A model generated the notes under the pieces. The model was given only the letters and a program-made list of their open reading frames with translations, did not search any database and was not told the DNA's origin. DNA of 64,000 bases from Candolleomyces eurysporus (Eukaryota; Basidiomycota; Agaricomycetes; Agaricales; Psathyrellaceae): the NCBI GenBank assembly GCA_027579435.1, contig JANBPK010000815.1, positions 41,405-105,404 on the forward strand, given 5' to 3'. Shown here piece by piece: positions 22,858 through 35,142 of the stretch (position 1 is its first letter; each line of letters begins with the position of its first letter). A program made the translations under genes and the position numbers.

Positions 22858-25800
22858 ATGAACTCTCAACGGGATCGTCAATTNCCTGCGACGTCTATTG
22901 GGCGAACAACTGGCTCTAGAATCCAGCAACAGCCCGTTGTGCACGATGCGCATCCTCTGCTTTCACCCGGAGCGGCAGCCAACAACGATGGAACCCCGAA
23001 ATACGTGCCTTATACGCCCAGACAGCGTGTTGCAGCAGCAGCGACGACCACTGGGACGATAGTCCATCCACCACCTTCACCGCAGNACCAGGGGAATGCG
23101 ACAACCAAGCTCCAGCTTATGCATCTGAAGGCGGCGGCGCAGAATCTTGGATTAGATACGAGCACNGTTGGGTGGGCTATTCTAGAGAAGTTGGGTGTGT
23201 TCAATGAAGGAGAAGAATGGCATGAGGTTTGGAATCTTATTACTTCTGGAAAGGTGCGTTTATCATTTCGACCTCTCAATATTTCGCTGACATGGTTGCT
23301 GTAGGCAACGCTACTCCTGCCTCTGGAGCAGACCTCTTCGAACGAGAGGCTCACGGCAGACTTTATTAGAGACCATATAGTGATCTGGGATAGCCCATCG
23401 CGTCAGGTCATCACTTCGTCTGGCCTTCGNGGCNTATTAGATGCGTNCGTTAAATTCTCCGAGTCTCAAGAGCCTCTGCTCACTTCTTTCAGCGACACAC
23501 TATCCCTCCGATCCACGATCTCGCCAACTTCAAAGCTGTTCCAAGACCTCCTTAGCCCCATCACCCGGTCCACTGCTCTCTCTTTGCTGCCCCCTCTCCC
23601 CAACCTCCTTGAGTCGTCTCCGTATCCCAAGATCACCATTCAATCCGAATGCACCACGCTCCCGTTACCTCCCCGAGCGCAGAACGCTCAGAAACCGCCA
23701 CTGCCACCTCGACCTTCGGGCCGCAGCGCGTCCGGAAATCCAACAGGCTCCCGCATACCCCAACCCATTCGCCTCTCTTTTCGGCGGCGGAGCGGCCTCG
23801 AAGGCTGCGGTTTCGCCGACCAGCAACACCGCTGCGCCCGCCTCTCCTCCTGCTTCTATCCGCAGCTTTGATTCGGCTTCTCAAGACCCTACCAATCCCA
23901 TCGACGTTAGCGTCTTCACTACGGATCGCAAGATCGTCAGACACGACGTTGCGAAGGAGATCAATAAAGGGTTGAGGAGCGAGATCAAGGCGGCGTTTGC
24001 GGAATATGTTCATGGCTCGAGCAAAGGGTTTCCGGTCCCGCCGTGGGTGGTGGATCGGGTGAACGACTTTACGTCGGATTGGTTCCCTTTTATCAAGGTC
24101 AAGACGAAGGGACGATCTGTAAAGGACTCTACCGGCCCCACATCTTCGTCTTCCTCGGCGTCTGAAAAGTCGGGCGGTAGAGTGTACGAGGTCAATGCCC
24201 TCGAGGAGAGCTCGGACGACGCGGCTGATAGGGTGCAAGAGTTCCTTTTGCTGTTGGAGCAGGATTTGAGGGCTGCTGGGACGCCTTTCGTGCATCGTCA
24301 CAAGAATCGGGGGAGCGATAAAGAGTCGGATGTGGACGTTGAGAAGGAGAAGGAGAGGAGGGAGAAGGAGGAGTTGCAGGTAGAGGTTAGGTTGAGGGAG
24401 GTTATGGAGGTGGTTGAGCGGGTTATTTGCTCGCTGTTCTACGATAGGTATGGTCTCTCACTTCAGATAGGGTTGTACTGACAGGACTTGTCGTCAGACT
24501 ATTCATGCAGGCTACTACAGACGATGCCTCTCACGACGAGGCACTTACAAGTCGGATTGCTGCCCTCAACATGCTCGATTTGAGCTTGCAACATCTTGAC
24601 GTTCTGGTTGGAGATAACGGGCCTGATGTCGAGGTTGTCGTCAATGCCTGTGGCGAAAGTAAGTTGTCAGGCTCTTTCCTCAACCAGTATTCATCCTACT
24701 ACGATAGTGCTCAGCCAACTGGATCCTTGTCGATGTCCATCGGACAAGGCAACTATACTCGTCGCTGCTCACAAAGTTGTTGTTGGTAAGAATCAACTCT
24801 ATTGTTCTTCGTAGATCGTGTATTGACGATGTATAATTGAAGATGGCTTGTCGAGGTTGCCCCCGATACATTTGAGGACGGAAGGAGACGTGGATGAAGA
24901 TATCCAGACCGCCAAGCCTTCGAATGCGAATAGCCAGAGGCCGCCAACGCCGATAGTGACTTCACCTTCCAATGAAAAACCCGTCGCTGCTCAAGCACCG
25001 GTGCATGGTGGCGGGAAAGGTCCAACGACCACTCCCGCCGTAGATGCGATGATACCCTCGCCACTTCTTATACCAGCTACCAACCTTCCAGATACCAACG
25101 CTCCGTCAACGACATTGGCTGGGAGTGAAAGCGAACAGAAGGATTTGCCTCCTCCACCTCCGGATCCACCAGCATACAGCGGGAAGAATGGCCATAACGA
25201 CAGCAATAATGCCCAGAAGAAACCGGGGCTTACATTAGACCTTGAACCTCGTCCCACTAAAGAACCTACGCCTGTCTCCGGCGACATCCTCCTCCCGATG
25301 CTCATCTTTTCGGTGGTCAAAGCCAACCCCCCGAGGTTACTCTCGAACCTGCTTTTCACGCAGAGGTTTAGGAATCATGGGGTTGGTGGGGAGGAGAGCT
25401 ACTGTTTGATCAATTTGATGGCTGTTGCTGAGTTTTTGGAGAATGTGGATTTGGAGGCGTTGGGGTTGGGTGGGGGAGACAAGGTCCTGAGGTTCGTGCT
25501 CTCTCCTTTTTTCTCTTTCCTTGACCCGTGATATTGATGGTAATTTTATGACACAGTGCTGCAGATTTAACGCCTATACCGCTCACTCGAAGCCCTGTTA
25601 CAGCCGAAACGCCTTTGACACCGACAGGCGAGACGGGTTCTGGGGCTGGACTCCGAGGCCGAGTGGAGCAACAGGTGGACGCGATAGCTGATTCCGCCAA
25701 CAAAGTCATCAGCGGAGTCGTCGACTCGTCGTTCGGGATTCTCAGATCCTTCCTTCCAAACCAACAAGGATCATCCGTTGGGGACCGTGCAAGCCAAGCT

Positions 25801-26830
25801 GGTGGCTCGAGACCGCCTACACCAGGAGCCACAAGCGACACTGCTGGCTCGATNCCCGTGGAAATCGCCCAGACCTGGATTTGGACTGCTTAGGAGGGAG
25901 AGTGGGTTCTCGATCGCGAGTATCGCTGCGAGCTTGCCGTCGATTGGGCCTGGGAGGAGTAGAGCTAATACTTTGAATAACGGAGAGGAGGCTGGGCAGC
26001 AACTGGTCACTGTCTCGCGGCCGTCGTCTGTCAGGTCTGGGAGGAGTAACAGGCCGAGGAGTCGGGGTTCGTTGAAGATCAATGTTGATGGAGAGAGTAG
26101 TCAAGATGAGGATGAGAGTGAGAGTGGGGAGGAGAGTGAGAGTGTTACCACGACTACGGACGATGATGAGGATGACGACAAAGATGGAGAAGATGGGAGT
26201 GGGGAGGAGGAGAGTGAAGATGAGGAAGAAGAGAGGCGCAGTGCGGTGGGGGATAATAAGAGTGTGAGGAGTATCAAGAGCTTTGAGAGTATGATGGCTT
26301 CTGGGAGGCGGGCGAGGAAGAAGAGTCAAAAGAGCAAGGAAAAGAACGGCAGTGCGACGACGGGTCGCAGCAAGAGCCCTTTGCCTAGTGTTTCTACTCC
26401 TATGCCTCCTGCTGCCTCTACGTCGTCGTCATCGAATCCGGCCGGTGCTGGGAGGACGAGTCTGTCGGATAGGCTGGCGAGAGTGTCGAACCTTGCCTCG
26501 AGTTTGAAGGTGTGTATCCGGTTCCTCCTTTTCTCTCAATAACATTCTTCTCACTACAAATTTGTGTCATAGGGATCCCCTCGTGATACCGGAAGCAACT
26601 CGCTGCTACTTCAGCCACCTCACCCAAGTCGTAGCAGACCTGAAAGCCCAGTGTCTTCTCGGTCGCCGTCTCCGATTCTTCAACAACCACCAATGCGCAT
26701 AGCACCTCCGATTCAAAAGTTTGTAGACTGCAATCCCGGAGATCTGAGGCTCTCGGAAATCGGAGAGCTGGTCAGAGACTATAAACGGCTGGTGGAAGCT
26801 ATAAGGGCTGTTGGTGGATTCGACGAGTAG
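22858..26830 (+). CDS. VPS9-domain protein, probable Rab5-type guanine nucleotide exchange factor
   Basis: VPS9 domains load GTP onto Rab5/Vps21 GTPases at endosomes. Seven exons (22858-23253, 23305-24447, 24498-24658, 24708-24785, 24843-25491, 25557-26509, 26573-26830) give about 1211 residues if two frame breaks are corrected. The VPS9 core is in exons 4-5: DKATILVAAHKVVVDGLSRL, then GDILLPMLIFSVVKANPPRL with the conserved Asp and Pro, then FRNHGVGGEESYCLINLMAV. Long Pro/Ser-rich and acidic low-complexity segments surround it, including an Asp/Glu tract at about 26100-26240. The C terminus ends with a short conserved helix, LRLSEIGELVRDYKRLVEAI. Oddities: the N at 25854 must be removed to keep frame, and a run of four C near 23757-23760 needs one C fewer to link SRIP to NPFASLFGG. 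Confidence 0.85.
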
Positions 26831-27228
26831 CTGGCTCTCGGTCGTGCATTTTTGTCTGTATATTCTAGTATTTCATCTCTACTCGTACTATTGGACAGCT
26901 GTCTTCAGTTTATATCCTATTGATTTTGGCCACACGAGGAGAACAATATCGTGAGAATTTGAGTTGCTGTGGCAAGCAGTGGCAAGCATGCCTTCCGTTA
27001 GGCTTGCTTAACCCTGACCAGATACTTTGCCGACGCGGACATCGTCAGGACCTCCGCAGCTCGTCCTCGACGGCAGCGAACGGTTATGGATAATTTGGAG
27101 TAAAGACTGTAAGTAAGTTCTCTATTCAGGTGAAATATAATCTAATCAGGTTCAAAACCATTGACATGACCTCCGAACCTCTCTTGATCCAGATTCTCCT
27201 AAAGACGACGACCAAGTCCCAATAAGTA
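26831..27228. other. Intergenic, no gene seen
   Basis: 3' UTR of the VPS9 gene and promoter of the next plus-strand gene. A direct repeat of GTGGCAAGCA occurs at about 26969 and 26979. A short ATG frame at 27176 ends after 19 codons and could be an upstream open frame of the following gene. Confidence 0.35.
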
Positions 27229-30200
27229 ATGNAAAAAAGGCTGCTTGGCGCAGTATGGGCTGACCCGGACCACGTTTACGGGAAATGTTGAGCGGGAAGA
27301 CGCTCAGCCGAACGAGAGCTTGCACCATAGCAGAACGCCTGGTCCTCCGACGGTCAAGGTCACTCCTACACCGGCTCCAGCTGGAAATTGGATCCCAATC
27401 AGAGGGCATAAACGGGGTAGAGGAGAATCCCATAAGCCTGGTCAGTCGGTGCTCCGCTCTCGTACGATTGATCGCTAAAACCAGGCCAATAGACTCTCGA
27501 CCAGCGGGATATCCACGGAATATGGCGCAAAATAACGCCAATACTAGTGCAGCATCTGGCACTAGTAAGTGAATACATGATTCCACAAAACCTTACGCTA
27601 AATGTTACGTGGTAGACCGAGGAAGGAAATGGGGAAACAACTTTTTGGAACCAGCAGTCTTTCCACCCAGGTTCGCAAATTCACAACCATCGGAGTCCAG
27701 TCGCCAACGGCAAGATCGGAAAGACCAGTATCCACATTTTACTGGTTCTCAGCACGCACCTCACAAACGGCAGAAGCAAATTCACGAAGCTGAGGTACCC
27801 GATTCTCCCCACCCGGTTTCCTTACCTACTGCTCCTCAAAGATCAGTCATACCCCCATTACCATTTCGTCCACGGAAGAACTTTACGCCCCACTCTCGGC
27901 CCATCCCACCTCCTCATCCTCCAACGGCTTCACTTCCGCGGGGCTTGGTTCCTAACTCCAATTCTCCGACCCCCTTGAATGAGACAGACCATACGAAGAG
28001 CGTCATACCGCCCCTGCCATCACGTCCTTACTTTCGTAAACCAGTTAAACCAGCAGTCCCGGCTCCCCAACCCTTCTCCAAACCTAACGTCAAACCGGAA
28101 CCTGTGGAACTCAATTTGTCCTCAATACCCCCCTCTTCGTATGAAACCGTCAAACGAGAACCCGATGAACCCACCCTTCAAGTCCCTACAGCCGCGCCAC
28201 CTGCCCCCAAACCCATTCCCAGTGTCAAGTCAGAACCTCCAGAGACATCCCCAATATCNACATCGCTNTCTACCCTCACCCCCCTTCCGACGCCAGAAGT
28301 CACTCCAGGAGCTGAGCCAGGGCCGACTGTCAACGTCAAACCGGAGCCTGGCGAACCTATCGTCCCAGAACGACGGCTAGTCACAAGTGCCTTCAAGCGC
28401 TTCCCACTCCCGGATGACTGCAGCAACGAGCAACCCAACTACCGAGAGCGTCGGCACGCATTTCATAAAGAGAAAGTGCTGTTCCTTAGGAGCAAGGGGT
28501 TGACTGTTGGGAAGAAAGCGCTATTCAGAGAGGACGGGATGGTGTTGGAGTGGTCGAGCGAGGTGCCTGTGTGGGATGACACCTTTGAGCCTGAAGCTCC
28601 TTTACCTCCAACACCGAGGAAATCGATGACGCCGACGACGAGAGCAACGGTTGATCTTGCGACTGCGTTGAATGCTGCTGCGCGAGAAAATGCTGTCCGT
28701 AGTTTGAAGAGAAGGAGGGCAGAGAATAAACTGGGTGGCCAGTATTCGCATTCTCCGAGTCCGGCCTGCTTCTCCCAACCGATGCCCACCTCTTCAATGC
28801 CCGATTCCGACCCTGCTTCATCTGCACCACTGCCTACTAGTACGCTGAGGACTGCGATTACCCCGGGGCTTCCAGACCCGGTTGAAGACCGGGGAGAGCT
28901 GGAAGAGAGGCCCCAAAAGATCATTCGACCTAGTCAAGTCATACCTCCTAACCCCCACCCGCCGAAGCGCACCTTCAAGCCTGTACATCCGCCTCGACTT
29001 GTCAAGCATGCCGATGCCCATGAATTCGGGACGACGAGAGGCGCTTCTTCGTCAACGCCCCCTGCCTCGCTCAAGAAGCCAACACCAACGGCGGAAGCCA
29101 CGGTACTAACGTCTCAGACATCACGTATGTATGCATACTGCGATTGTTCTGTTTCGACGGTTGGATACTAACCAAGGTTTTGGNTTTTTGCAGACGCCAG
29201 GGTGGAGGGGTTGAACGAGCGAAGGCCGGCAACGGTGCCGGTTGCCAGAAACCCGGAGGCTAGCAATCGCGTTCAACGTGCGGCGTCGTGCGATGTGGTG
29301 GAGAGCTATCTGGTGTCACCTTCCGGAGTCCATCTGAAGCTTCCTGGTATTGAACCTCAACCTCAACCTCCTACCACGCGCGATATCGATCTACAACAAC
29401 ATACTCCAGCGCATGGTGCGGATGTGGACGACTCAATGGAAACGGATGCCACATCTCTGAAAGAGATCCGGGAGTCTGAAGACGAGGAGGAAAGTGGTGT
29501 TGATATCATGGAGCTGGCGGAGGAGTTTCTGTGTAGGTACGTCTGCTCGTTGTCTCGCCTGACGACCGTCTACACGCCTCTGACATGCCACTACCACCTT
29601 CTAGATTCCTCAAAATGTTTGATACCAACCGCACCCAGCTACGTTCAGCATACAGTCCTGACGCAACGTTCAACGTGCGGATACATCGCGCTCCTGCAGG
29701 AGGAAGAACACCCTGTTTAGCTGGTCTGGTCTGCCAGGACTCGGCGGATGAACGAAGTCCAGTGATTTATCAAGACCGCGATAGGATTGTCGAAAGGTTG
29801 TGTGCCTTAGGTCCGCATAGATTCTTCCCGGAGGCAAGGCAGGGGCATGTTCAAGCTGAACCGGTATTCGATCTCGTTGCCAGGTCCATACCGTCCTCAC
29901 CCTTGTGCGGAAGTATAGGCTCACGGGGTGAGGATGGGAGGAAAGGAGACAATGAGCTGGAGGTGTTCGTTGTAGCTTTCCACGGGGAGGCTGTGCATGA
30001 GTATGAAGTAGCTGCTGCTGCGGGGCTGTCAGGGGTGGCTGGAGAGCACGTTGTGAGCGTCGATCAGAGTTTCGTTTTGAGGATGCCTGATGCTCATGGT
30101 TTTGATAACTCGTGAGTGTGATTCAACTCGAGGATCCCTTAGCGTGACGATACTAATGCACGGGTTATTCTTAAGGGACCTCTGGCCACTCACAATCATG

Positions 30201-30302
30201 TCTCACCAGATGGTAGTCAGAGATGGGCCGATGCTGCGTCAGGATCGGGTGGAAGAGTTAGTTCCTTGGATTCGAGAGGCGGGGTTTGCTGGACGGATTT
30301 GA
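27229..30302 (+). CDS. Proline-rich protein with C-terminal Mex67/NXF-like NTF2 domain
   Basis: Six exons (27229-27440, 27493-27564, 27616-29124, 29194-29536, 29605-30111, 30176-30302) join in phase and give about 922 residues if the N at 27232 is dropped. The C-terminal part resembles the NTF2-like domain of Mex67/NXF1 export receptors: ELAEEFLCRFLKMFDTNRTQ, then LRSAYSPDATFNVRIHR, then QSFVLRMPDAHG and LWPLTIMSHQMVVRDGP. The N-terminal two thirds is Pro-rich with repeated VKxEP motifs (sumoylation-like) and no RRM or leucine-rich repeats that I can see, so it is not a standard Mex67. The C-terminal UBA domain of Mex67 is also missing. It may act in RNA export or RNP transport; this is inference from the single domain. 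The start is uncertain because the only in-frame ATG relies on removing the N. Confidence 0.7.
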
Positions 30303-31728
30303 TCATGACTGTTCGGAACATTCAACCTGTANTTTTTTTTTCTTGGATCTCTTGTATTTTTTAGGCTATCTCATGCTCACGTTCACGAATCACCCGTTAT
30401 TCATTTTCATGACTAGAATTGTTGGATTGTAAATTAGCCGTTGTACCATTAATTGTACATGTATGCGCGGTGGAGACCTCCTAATTATTCAAATGTCAGA
30501 TCAAAGAGAACTTTAGAACAACGAAGATACGACGAGAACGTCCTGTTGTCGCTGTGCTTTGGGAAACCAAAGATCCCTGGGTGCGAGGACCGCTGCCTAA
30601 GCGCCCATCACTTTGATCCGCATAGCCGTTGCCACCATGGACCTATAGGCACACATATGTTGAGGAGAATGAAGTATAACGGCCGCTAGAGGCTGGATAG
30701 AGACAGAGAATATGCACTGCTTCCGACAGCTCGCTGAACGATATTTCCATCTCCTAATCCGTTGCGAATGTGAAGCGTTTCAGCTCCAGCCGTGAACGCG
30801 ACGACTCCAGTTCGATATTCGGCAGTAAATATCTTCCTATTGACCGGCACACATGATAACATGCGAAAGACTGAAGTAAGCTTGACGTTAAAATGGGTTA
30901 CGATAGGCGGGACGGGGAGCTGAGAATCCGAATGGCAGTCACCAATATTACGATGAGGCCGAGTCCGTTCTTGCCATCGACATGACTGAATCCAGGGTCG
31001 TTGAAACGAAACTCCCCGCTTGGCGGCGTTGTGCACGTTGATAAATTCCCACTGGAGCTCAGACCTCATTTATCTGGTGTCCACCTTTGTCTCTTTCTCT
31101 AGACACCGTCAGATCGTTCGAAGCTCGGACAGAGAGGAGCTGAAATGACAAGATCCCGAATACATACTCTAGGCCTGGACTTGCGGAAGAGAATAGCTTT
31201 AACACTGTGGTACGGCCCTGCACATGTCTTGGAGCTACCTTACTCATCTCGGGTTTGGGATGGCATTTTCGGGGTTTGATGCCTGGAATTTCCAACACCG
31301 TTTTCAGTCGGCAATGTTCTGTAACGTAACATTGTCTGGAGAATCTGTTTGATCTGTCACTATCTATCAAAATGAGGACCTGCAAGGTTGTAATCGCCAG
31401 CCCAAGAGAAGGAAAACGAGGGAACCTTCTCCTTGTAAGGTTGAAGGGTCCTCCCGCAGCTCAAAGCCACTATGAACACAGGCTCTCCACATTTTTGGAT
31501 ACAGAATTTTACTGTGGTATCATCCTTGTCCCAACGTCTCCCCAGGACCCTCCAGGACCCCACACCAAGGATTTTTTTTAAAGTGTGCGATCAATCACAA
31601 TCAAGCGAGAGTTGATGACCAACCGTAGGGAGCTGCGGAGAAGGTGCGATCTCACCGTGACCCCCGACCACACGGAATTCGCGGCGAGTTAGACGCGTAT
31701 GGATACTCGACCCTGGCCATTGAGACAG
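30303..31728. other. 1.4-kb stretch with no recognised gene
   Basis: Minus-strand frames at 30686-31069, 31059-31385 and 31360-31563 overlap each other and carry no family signature. A poly-T tract at 30333-30342 follows the 3' UTR of the preceding gene. No exon chain supported. Confidence 0.35.
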
Positions 31729-31737
31729 GATAAAAGG
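31729..31737 (+). promoter_or_regulatory. TATA-like element of small secreted protein gene
   Basis: GATAAAAGG lies about 140 bases upstream of the start codon of the small secreted protein gene, followed by a pyrimidine-rich 5' UTR (31785-31800). Confidence 0.4.
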
Positions 31738-31878
31738 CAGGGGGACCTCAGCTAAAGTTCCTCACAGCGTTTGATACGCTTTCACCCTCTCCTCTACTTT
31801 GGCTTGTCGCTGGACGATTAAGCAGCAACGTTCTTCGGATCATCTTCTATCTCCTCGTACCTTTCATAACAAGAAGCC

Positions 31879-32230
31879 ATGAAGTTCACTTCCTCGTTCG
31901 CTGTCCTCGCCGTTGTTGTCGCCAACAACTTCGTGAATGCAACACCCATTCCCCGAACTGATCTTGTGGTCCGAGAACCATCCATGGTGAGTTGAACCGC
32001 CTCAATCTCGATCGAGTTCGAATGGATTGTTGATTGTTTGTCACTTTTGCAGGACGCTGCTGCTCCGAAAGTCCAACAACTGACAAGGCGGGCTTACCAC
32101 GAGGGATATCTGGAAGCAAGAGAATTTTTGGTTCGTCGACTCCCAACTCTCTTCGCGCGAGACCGTCAGTCTAACTTCTGAACAGAACGCCTTGGAAGAC
32201 TACATCTATACCCGTGGCACTCGTTATTAA
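31879..32230 (+). CDS. Small secreted protein, 76 residues, possible Kex2-processed peptide
   Basis: Three exons (31879-31986, 32053-32130, 32186-32230), all phase 0, encode 76 residues. The start MKFTSSFAVLAVVVANNFVN is a clear signal peptide with likely cleavage before TPIPRTDLVV. A dibasic Arg-Arg in QQLTRRAYHEG is a typical Kex2 site and would release a peptide of about 30 residues rich in Glu, Tyr and Leu, ending GTRY. There are no cysteines and no CaaX end, so it is neither a typical effector-like disulfide protein nor a mating pheromone. It has its own TATA-like box and 3' UTR. No family recognised. The strict exon phases, splice sites and signal peptide make a real gene likely; function is unknown. 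Confidence 0.7.
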
Positions 32231-32398
32231 GGAGTGGAGCGCATCATCAAAGCATAGATAGATATATCTTAACGTTGTCGTAATTAGTTGTGATCCCTTG
32301 AATGTTGCACGAAGTTCAGAGGATAGTCGAGTGTGTTTCGATTGTTTCGACCATGAGGGTTCTGAGCCTCGACACCATCCCGGCTACTTGTGGTCAAA

Positions 32399-32995
32399 CT
32401 ATGGATGACTAGATACCTCCTGGATCTTGATTCGATCTTCTGGGCGATATCCAAGCATTTTCCCCAGCAAATCGGACAGTAGGTCGACTTCTTCGCTGGT
32501 CATTGCCAAGTCCCCACTTTCCGTGAAGGAGGTGTTATAACCTACGACGGGCTCCTCCCTTTGCCATATTTGCTCGATCCTCTGGCGCAGGGGTTTCTTG
32601 GCAGCTGGGAGGTGTACCACCCGTTCCTGTGCTTCCTCCGGCTTCGGTTCCCCATTTTCATTGAACCACAAATGACAATCTTCGAATTGTCCCCACCATG
32701 GATCAGGAAGTCTGCCGAGCGTTTCGACGGTTTGCATCAGCACGATATCGCTGCTTCGGAGAAATGAATCGAACAGAGAATACCCTGTACGAATCTCGAA
32801 TATTGCACAGGCGAGCATCCAGATATCGGAGGCCAGCTCGGCCTTCTGAGTGAACCGGAACTCGGGAGGCATGTAGTGCACAACAGTCGCAGGGGAATAA
32901 TCTTGCGGCACGTCACTGATTGAGAAAGACTGGCCGAAGTCCGTGAAGACGAAGTCACCCTGCAATACGGATCCAACCTTGACAGCGGATGTCAA
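32399..32995 (-). pseudogene. C-lobe remnant of an SRPK-type protein kinase
   Basis: The minus-strand frame holds the activation segment and C-lobe of a kinase: FVFTDFGQSFSISD (DFG motif), then VVHYMPPEFRF (in place of APE), then ELASDIWMLACAIFEIRTG (helix F with the conserved Asp), then SDLLGKMLGYRPEDRIKIQE (helix H-I with Arg). The spacing and the DPWWGQFE piece resemble fungal SRPK-like kinases. The glycine-rich loop, VAIK lysine and the HRD catalytic loop are absent; upstream sequence past 32995 shows none of them. A CAG acceptor just before GDFVFTDFG suggests an exon whose 5' partners are lost. Without the N-lobe it cannot phosphorylate. A truncated gene fragment is most likely. Confidence 0.65.
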
Positions 32996-33155
32996 CGAAG
33001 GGAAAGTGGTTCATTACTATGTGGACAACAATAAGGGACACGCCCTTCCTTCGACAAAGGAACGACCTAACCCTCAGGATTGGGAGATGGTTAACTCCAA
33101 GAACAGCGGCTTTGTCATTGTCAAGAACAATGAAGCCTTTACCCTTGATAATTAG
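32943..33155 (+). other. Open frame overlapping the kinase remnant head-on, unsupported
   Basis: A plus-strand frame of 70 codons begins inside the kinase remnant (antisense) and continues into unique sequence reading VVHYYVDNNKGHALPSTKE and DWEMVNSKNSGFVIVKNNEA. The second part looks protein-like, but the opposite strand is open too. It could be a fragment of another gene joined at the break of the kinase, or chance. Confidence 0.2.
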
Positions 33156-35142
33156 ACGTTCACTCTATCCTACAACCATCATTCTTATTCAAAGTGTAGC
33201 TACTGACCTCTCGCCTTTGACCTGTAATCCGCAAACCGTAGAGTTTAGAATTATTCTACGTCCTTACTGAACCACGCTGTTATGCACCTCCTCGATGTAA
33301 CGGTTAAGTTCGTTGCTCCGTGCGCAAGTCCGTGCGCAAGTCAAGCTCCGGGTTGGAGCACCCTACTTATACCTTGTAGCTAGCCGTCGTCCCTCGTTCT
33401 TAAGCCTCTTTTCTATCCCCGAAAACCTTGACCGTGACAGTCGATCGAAGATCAAAAATGAGATCTCCGTTTTATACCGCTTTTCGCCGTCCACGGCGCC
33501 TGGGTAAGCCTCCCTTGATCCTTTCATACAGGGACTACTAGTACTGTCGCTCAGCCTATCAAAGATTAATCCTCTTCGCCAGTACTACATCTGGCTGAAC
33601 GCGTGACGTCACGCGTCAGTATCACGCTCCACCAAGGACATTCGGTCCACGATCAATAGCCCTTTTCGAACACATTGAAGGAGGTGAACGGGAGAAGAAT
33701 TTTCAGCCGGTATTTACAGACGAAGGAACAAGTCGATGCCGAAACATCGTTCACACAAACATGAACGGGGCAATTTCAATGAAGGGAGTGTGAAGGGTCT
33801 CATTCAATATTGAGTCCGCTGGGGTTTCTTGGACCAAGTACACGTTCAGCAATGAAGCTTCGCGAAGCGAGGTGATTTTAAATCTGATGTTAGTAGCTCT
33901 AACGATCCTCTTCGCTTTGACCCGCCAACCGTTCCGGCCAATACCGTGTATCGACTTTCGAGCAGGCGAGGAGCCTGGATCCAGTGAAGCTTATGGTATC
34001 TCCAGCACTATCAGAACGGGACAGAGACGACAGAAAGTGGGCTGCTGTTTTGAGCCGCGATTGCGACGAGCAACGAACCAAACGATGGAGGAGCCCCGAA
34101 GCCGAGCTTATGCAGGGTCCTGTAGCGACCAGCCATGTATATCGCCAATAGATTTAGGATGGAGGCCGCCGGATCTATAGGCCTACACGTCTTCAACTTC
34201 ATCTAGCTCCTGTAAAAGTTCATATTGACCCCCGGCACTCGATGCCATGGTCGACAATACGGCGCCATCGGGTGGGTACATAGCACAGTTTGATAGCAGC
34301 GTCGAAGTAGCTTTGTAGCTCGGTCCTTAGGTTGGGGCTGCTTTGGCGGATAGTCCGTCAACCACGACAGTCTCAGCCGCACCCTTGCAAACGAGGAGTC
34401 TGAAGCTTAGCACCAGATCAGACCGCTGGTCGTCTTCCAACTTGTGGTGCTGTCACGGTGTTGTGATGAGTGACGGCACGCGTTGGTGTCACACCTCTCA
34501 AAAAGAAACTCCTCGACTTTGACGCCCCCACTTTCTTCCTTCCTTTCTACCGCCATCTTGACCACCCAATGCCACTCAAAGCTACGGAGCGCAGATGGTT
34601 CGAAACCAGGCACATCTCCTTGGACGCTGGATTGCAAACGATCAAGAGGTCGCCGAGTGGTCATTACGCCCTGCAGCCCGGCACTATGTATTTTCTCTCA
34701 TAGGGTGTATGTAAGAAACCTCTTATACCCAGCTTCCAACGTTCCCCGACATCGCAAAGTCGAACTCGGGGGAGCTCGAGACTTTGTCGAGGCTTGCCAG
34801 GAACCGCCCCTAACTTTACCGGTTACGCCTCAATTCACCGGTTCGGCAATAGCCGGGGTGTGCAAGCGTGTCGCATTGTGTGTCATTGTCGTCATCCCCT
34901 GTGAACTTGCACGCCACCTCGCCTCCACTCAAGTTTCCCCAGCGTGAATTCAACTGGGCACGCTGCGTCCTCTCTCCCTCCCCCAGTTCCCGGGCTTCTC
35001 CCCACCCAAGCTACTACAAGTATCCCCGAGGCAGGAACAAGGTCGAGATCCTGGCTCAGGGACCGACCATTCCAATACCAGACTTGACGCATTCATCTAC
35101 CACCTCAAGCTCGTCATTCGCCTTCCGGATTCTTCTTTCAAT
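33156..35142. other. 2-kb stretch with no recognised gene
   Basis: Short frames only (for example 33872-34180 plus, 34407-34664 minus, 34483-34947 plus). GTGCGCAAGTC is tandemly repeated at about 33319-33341. The right half, C/T-rich at 34960-35010, is the likely promoter and 5' UTR of the TMEM16 gene. Confidence 0.35.

Noticed and set aside
28463..28924. Minus-strand Ser/Gly-rich frame of 153 codons
   Set aside because: Antisense of the low-complexity exon of the NTF2-domain gene.
34598..34608. GGTTCGAAACC, a tRNA B-box look-alike
   Set aside because: The flanking bases do not form a five-pair T stem, and no matching A box or acceptor stem lies at the right distance.
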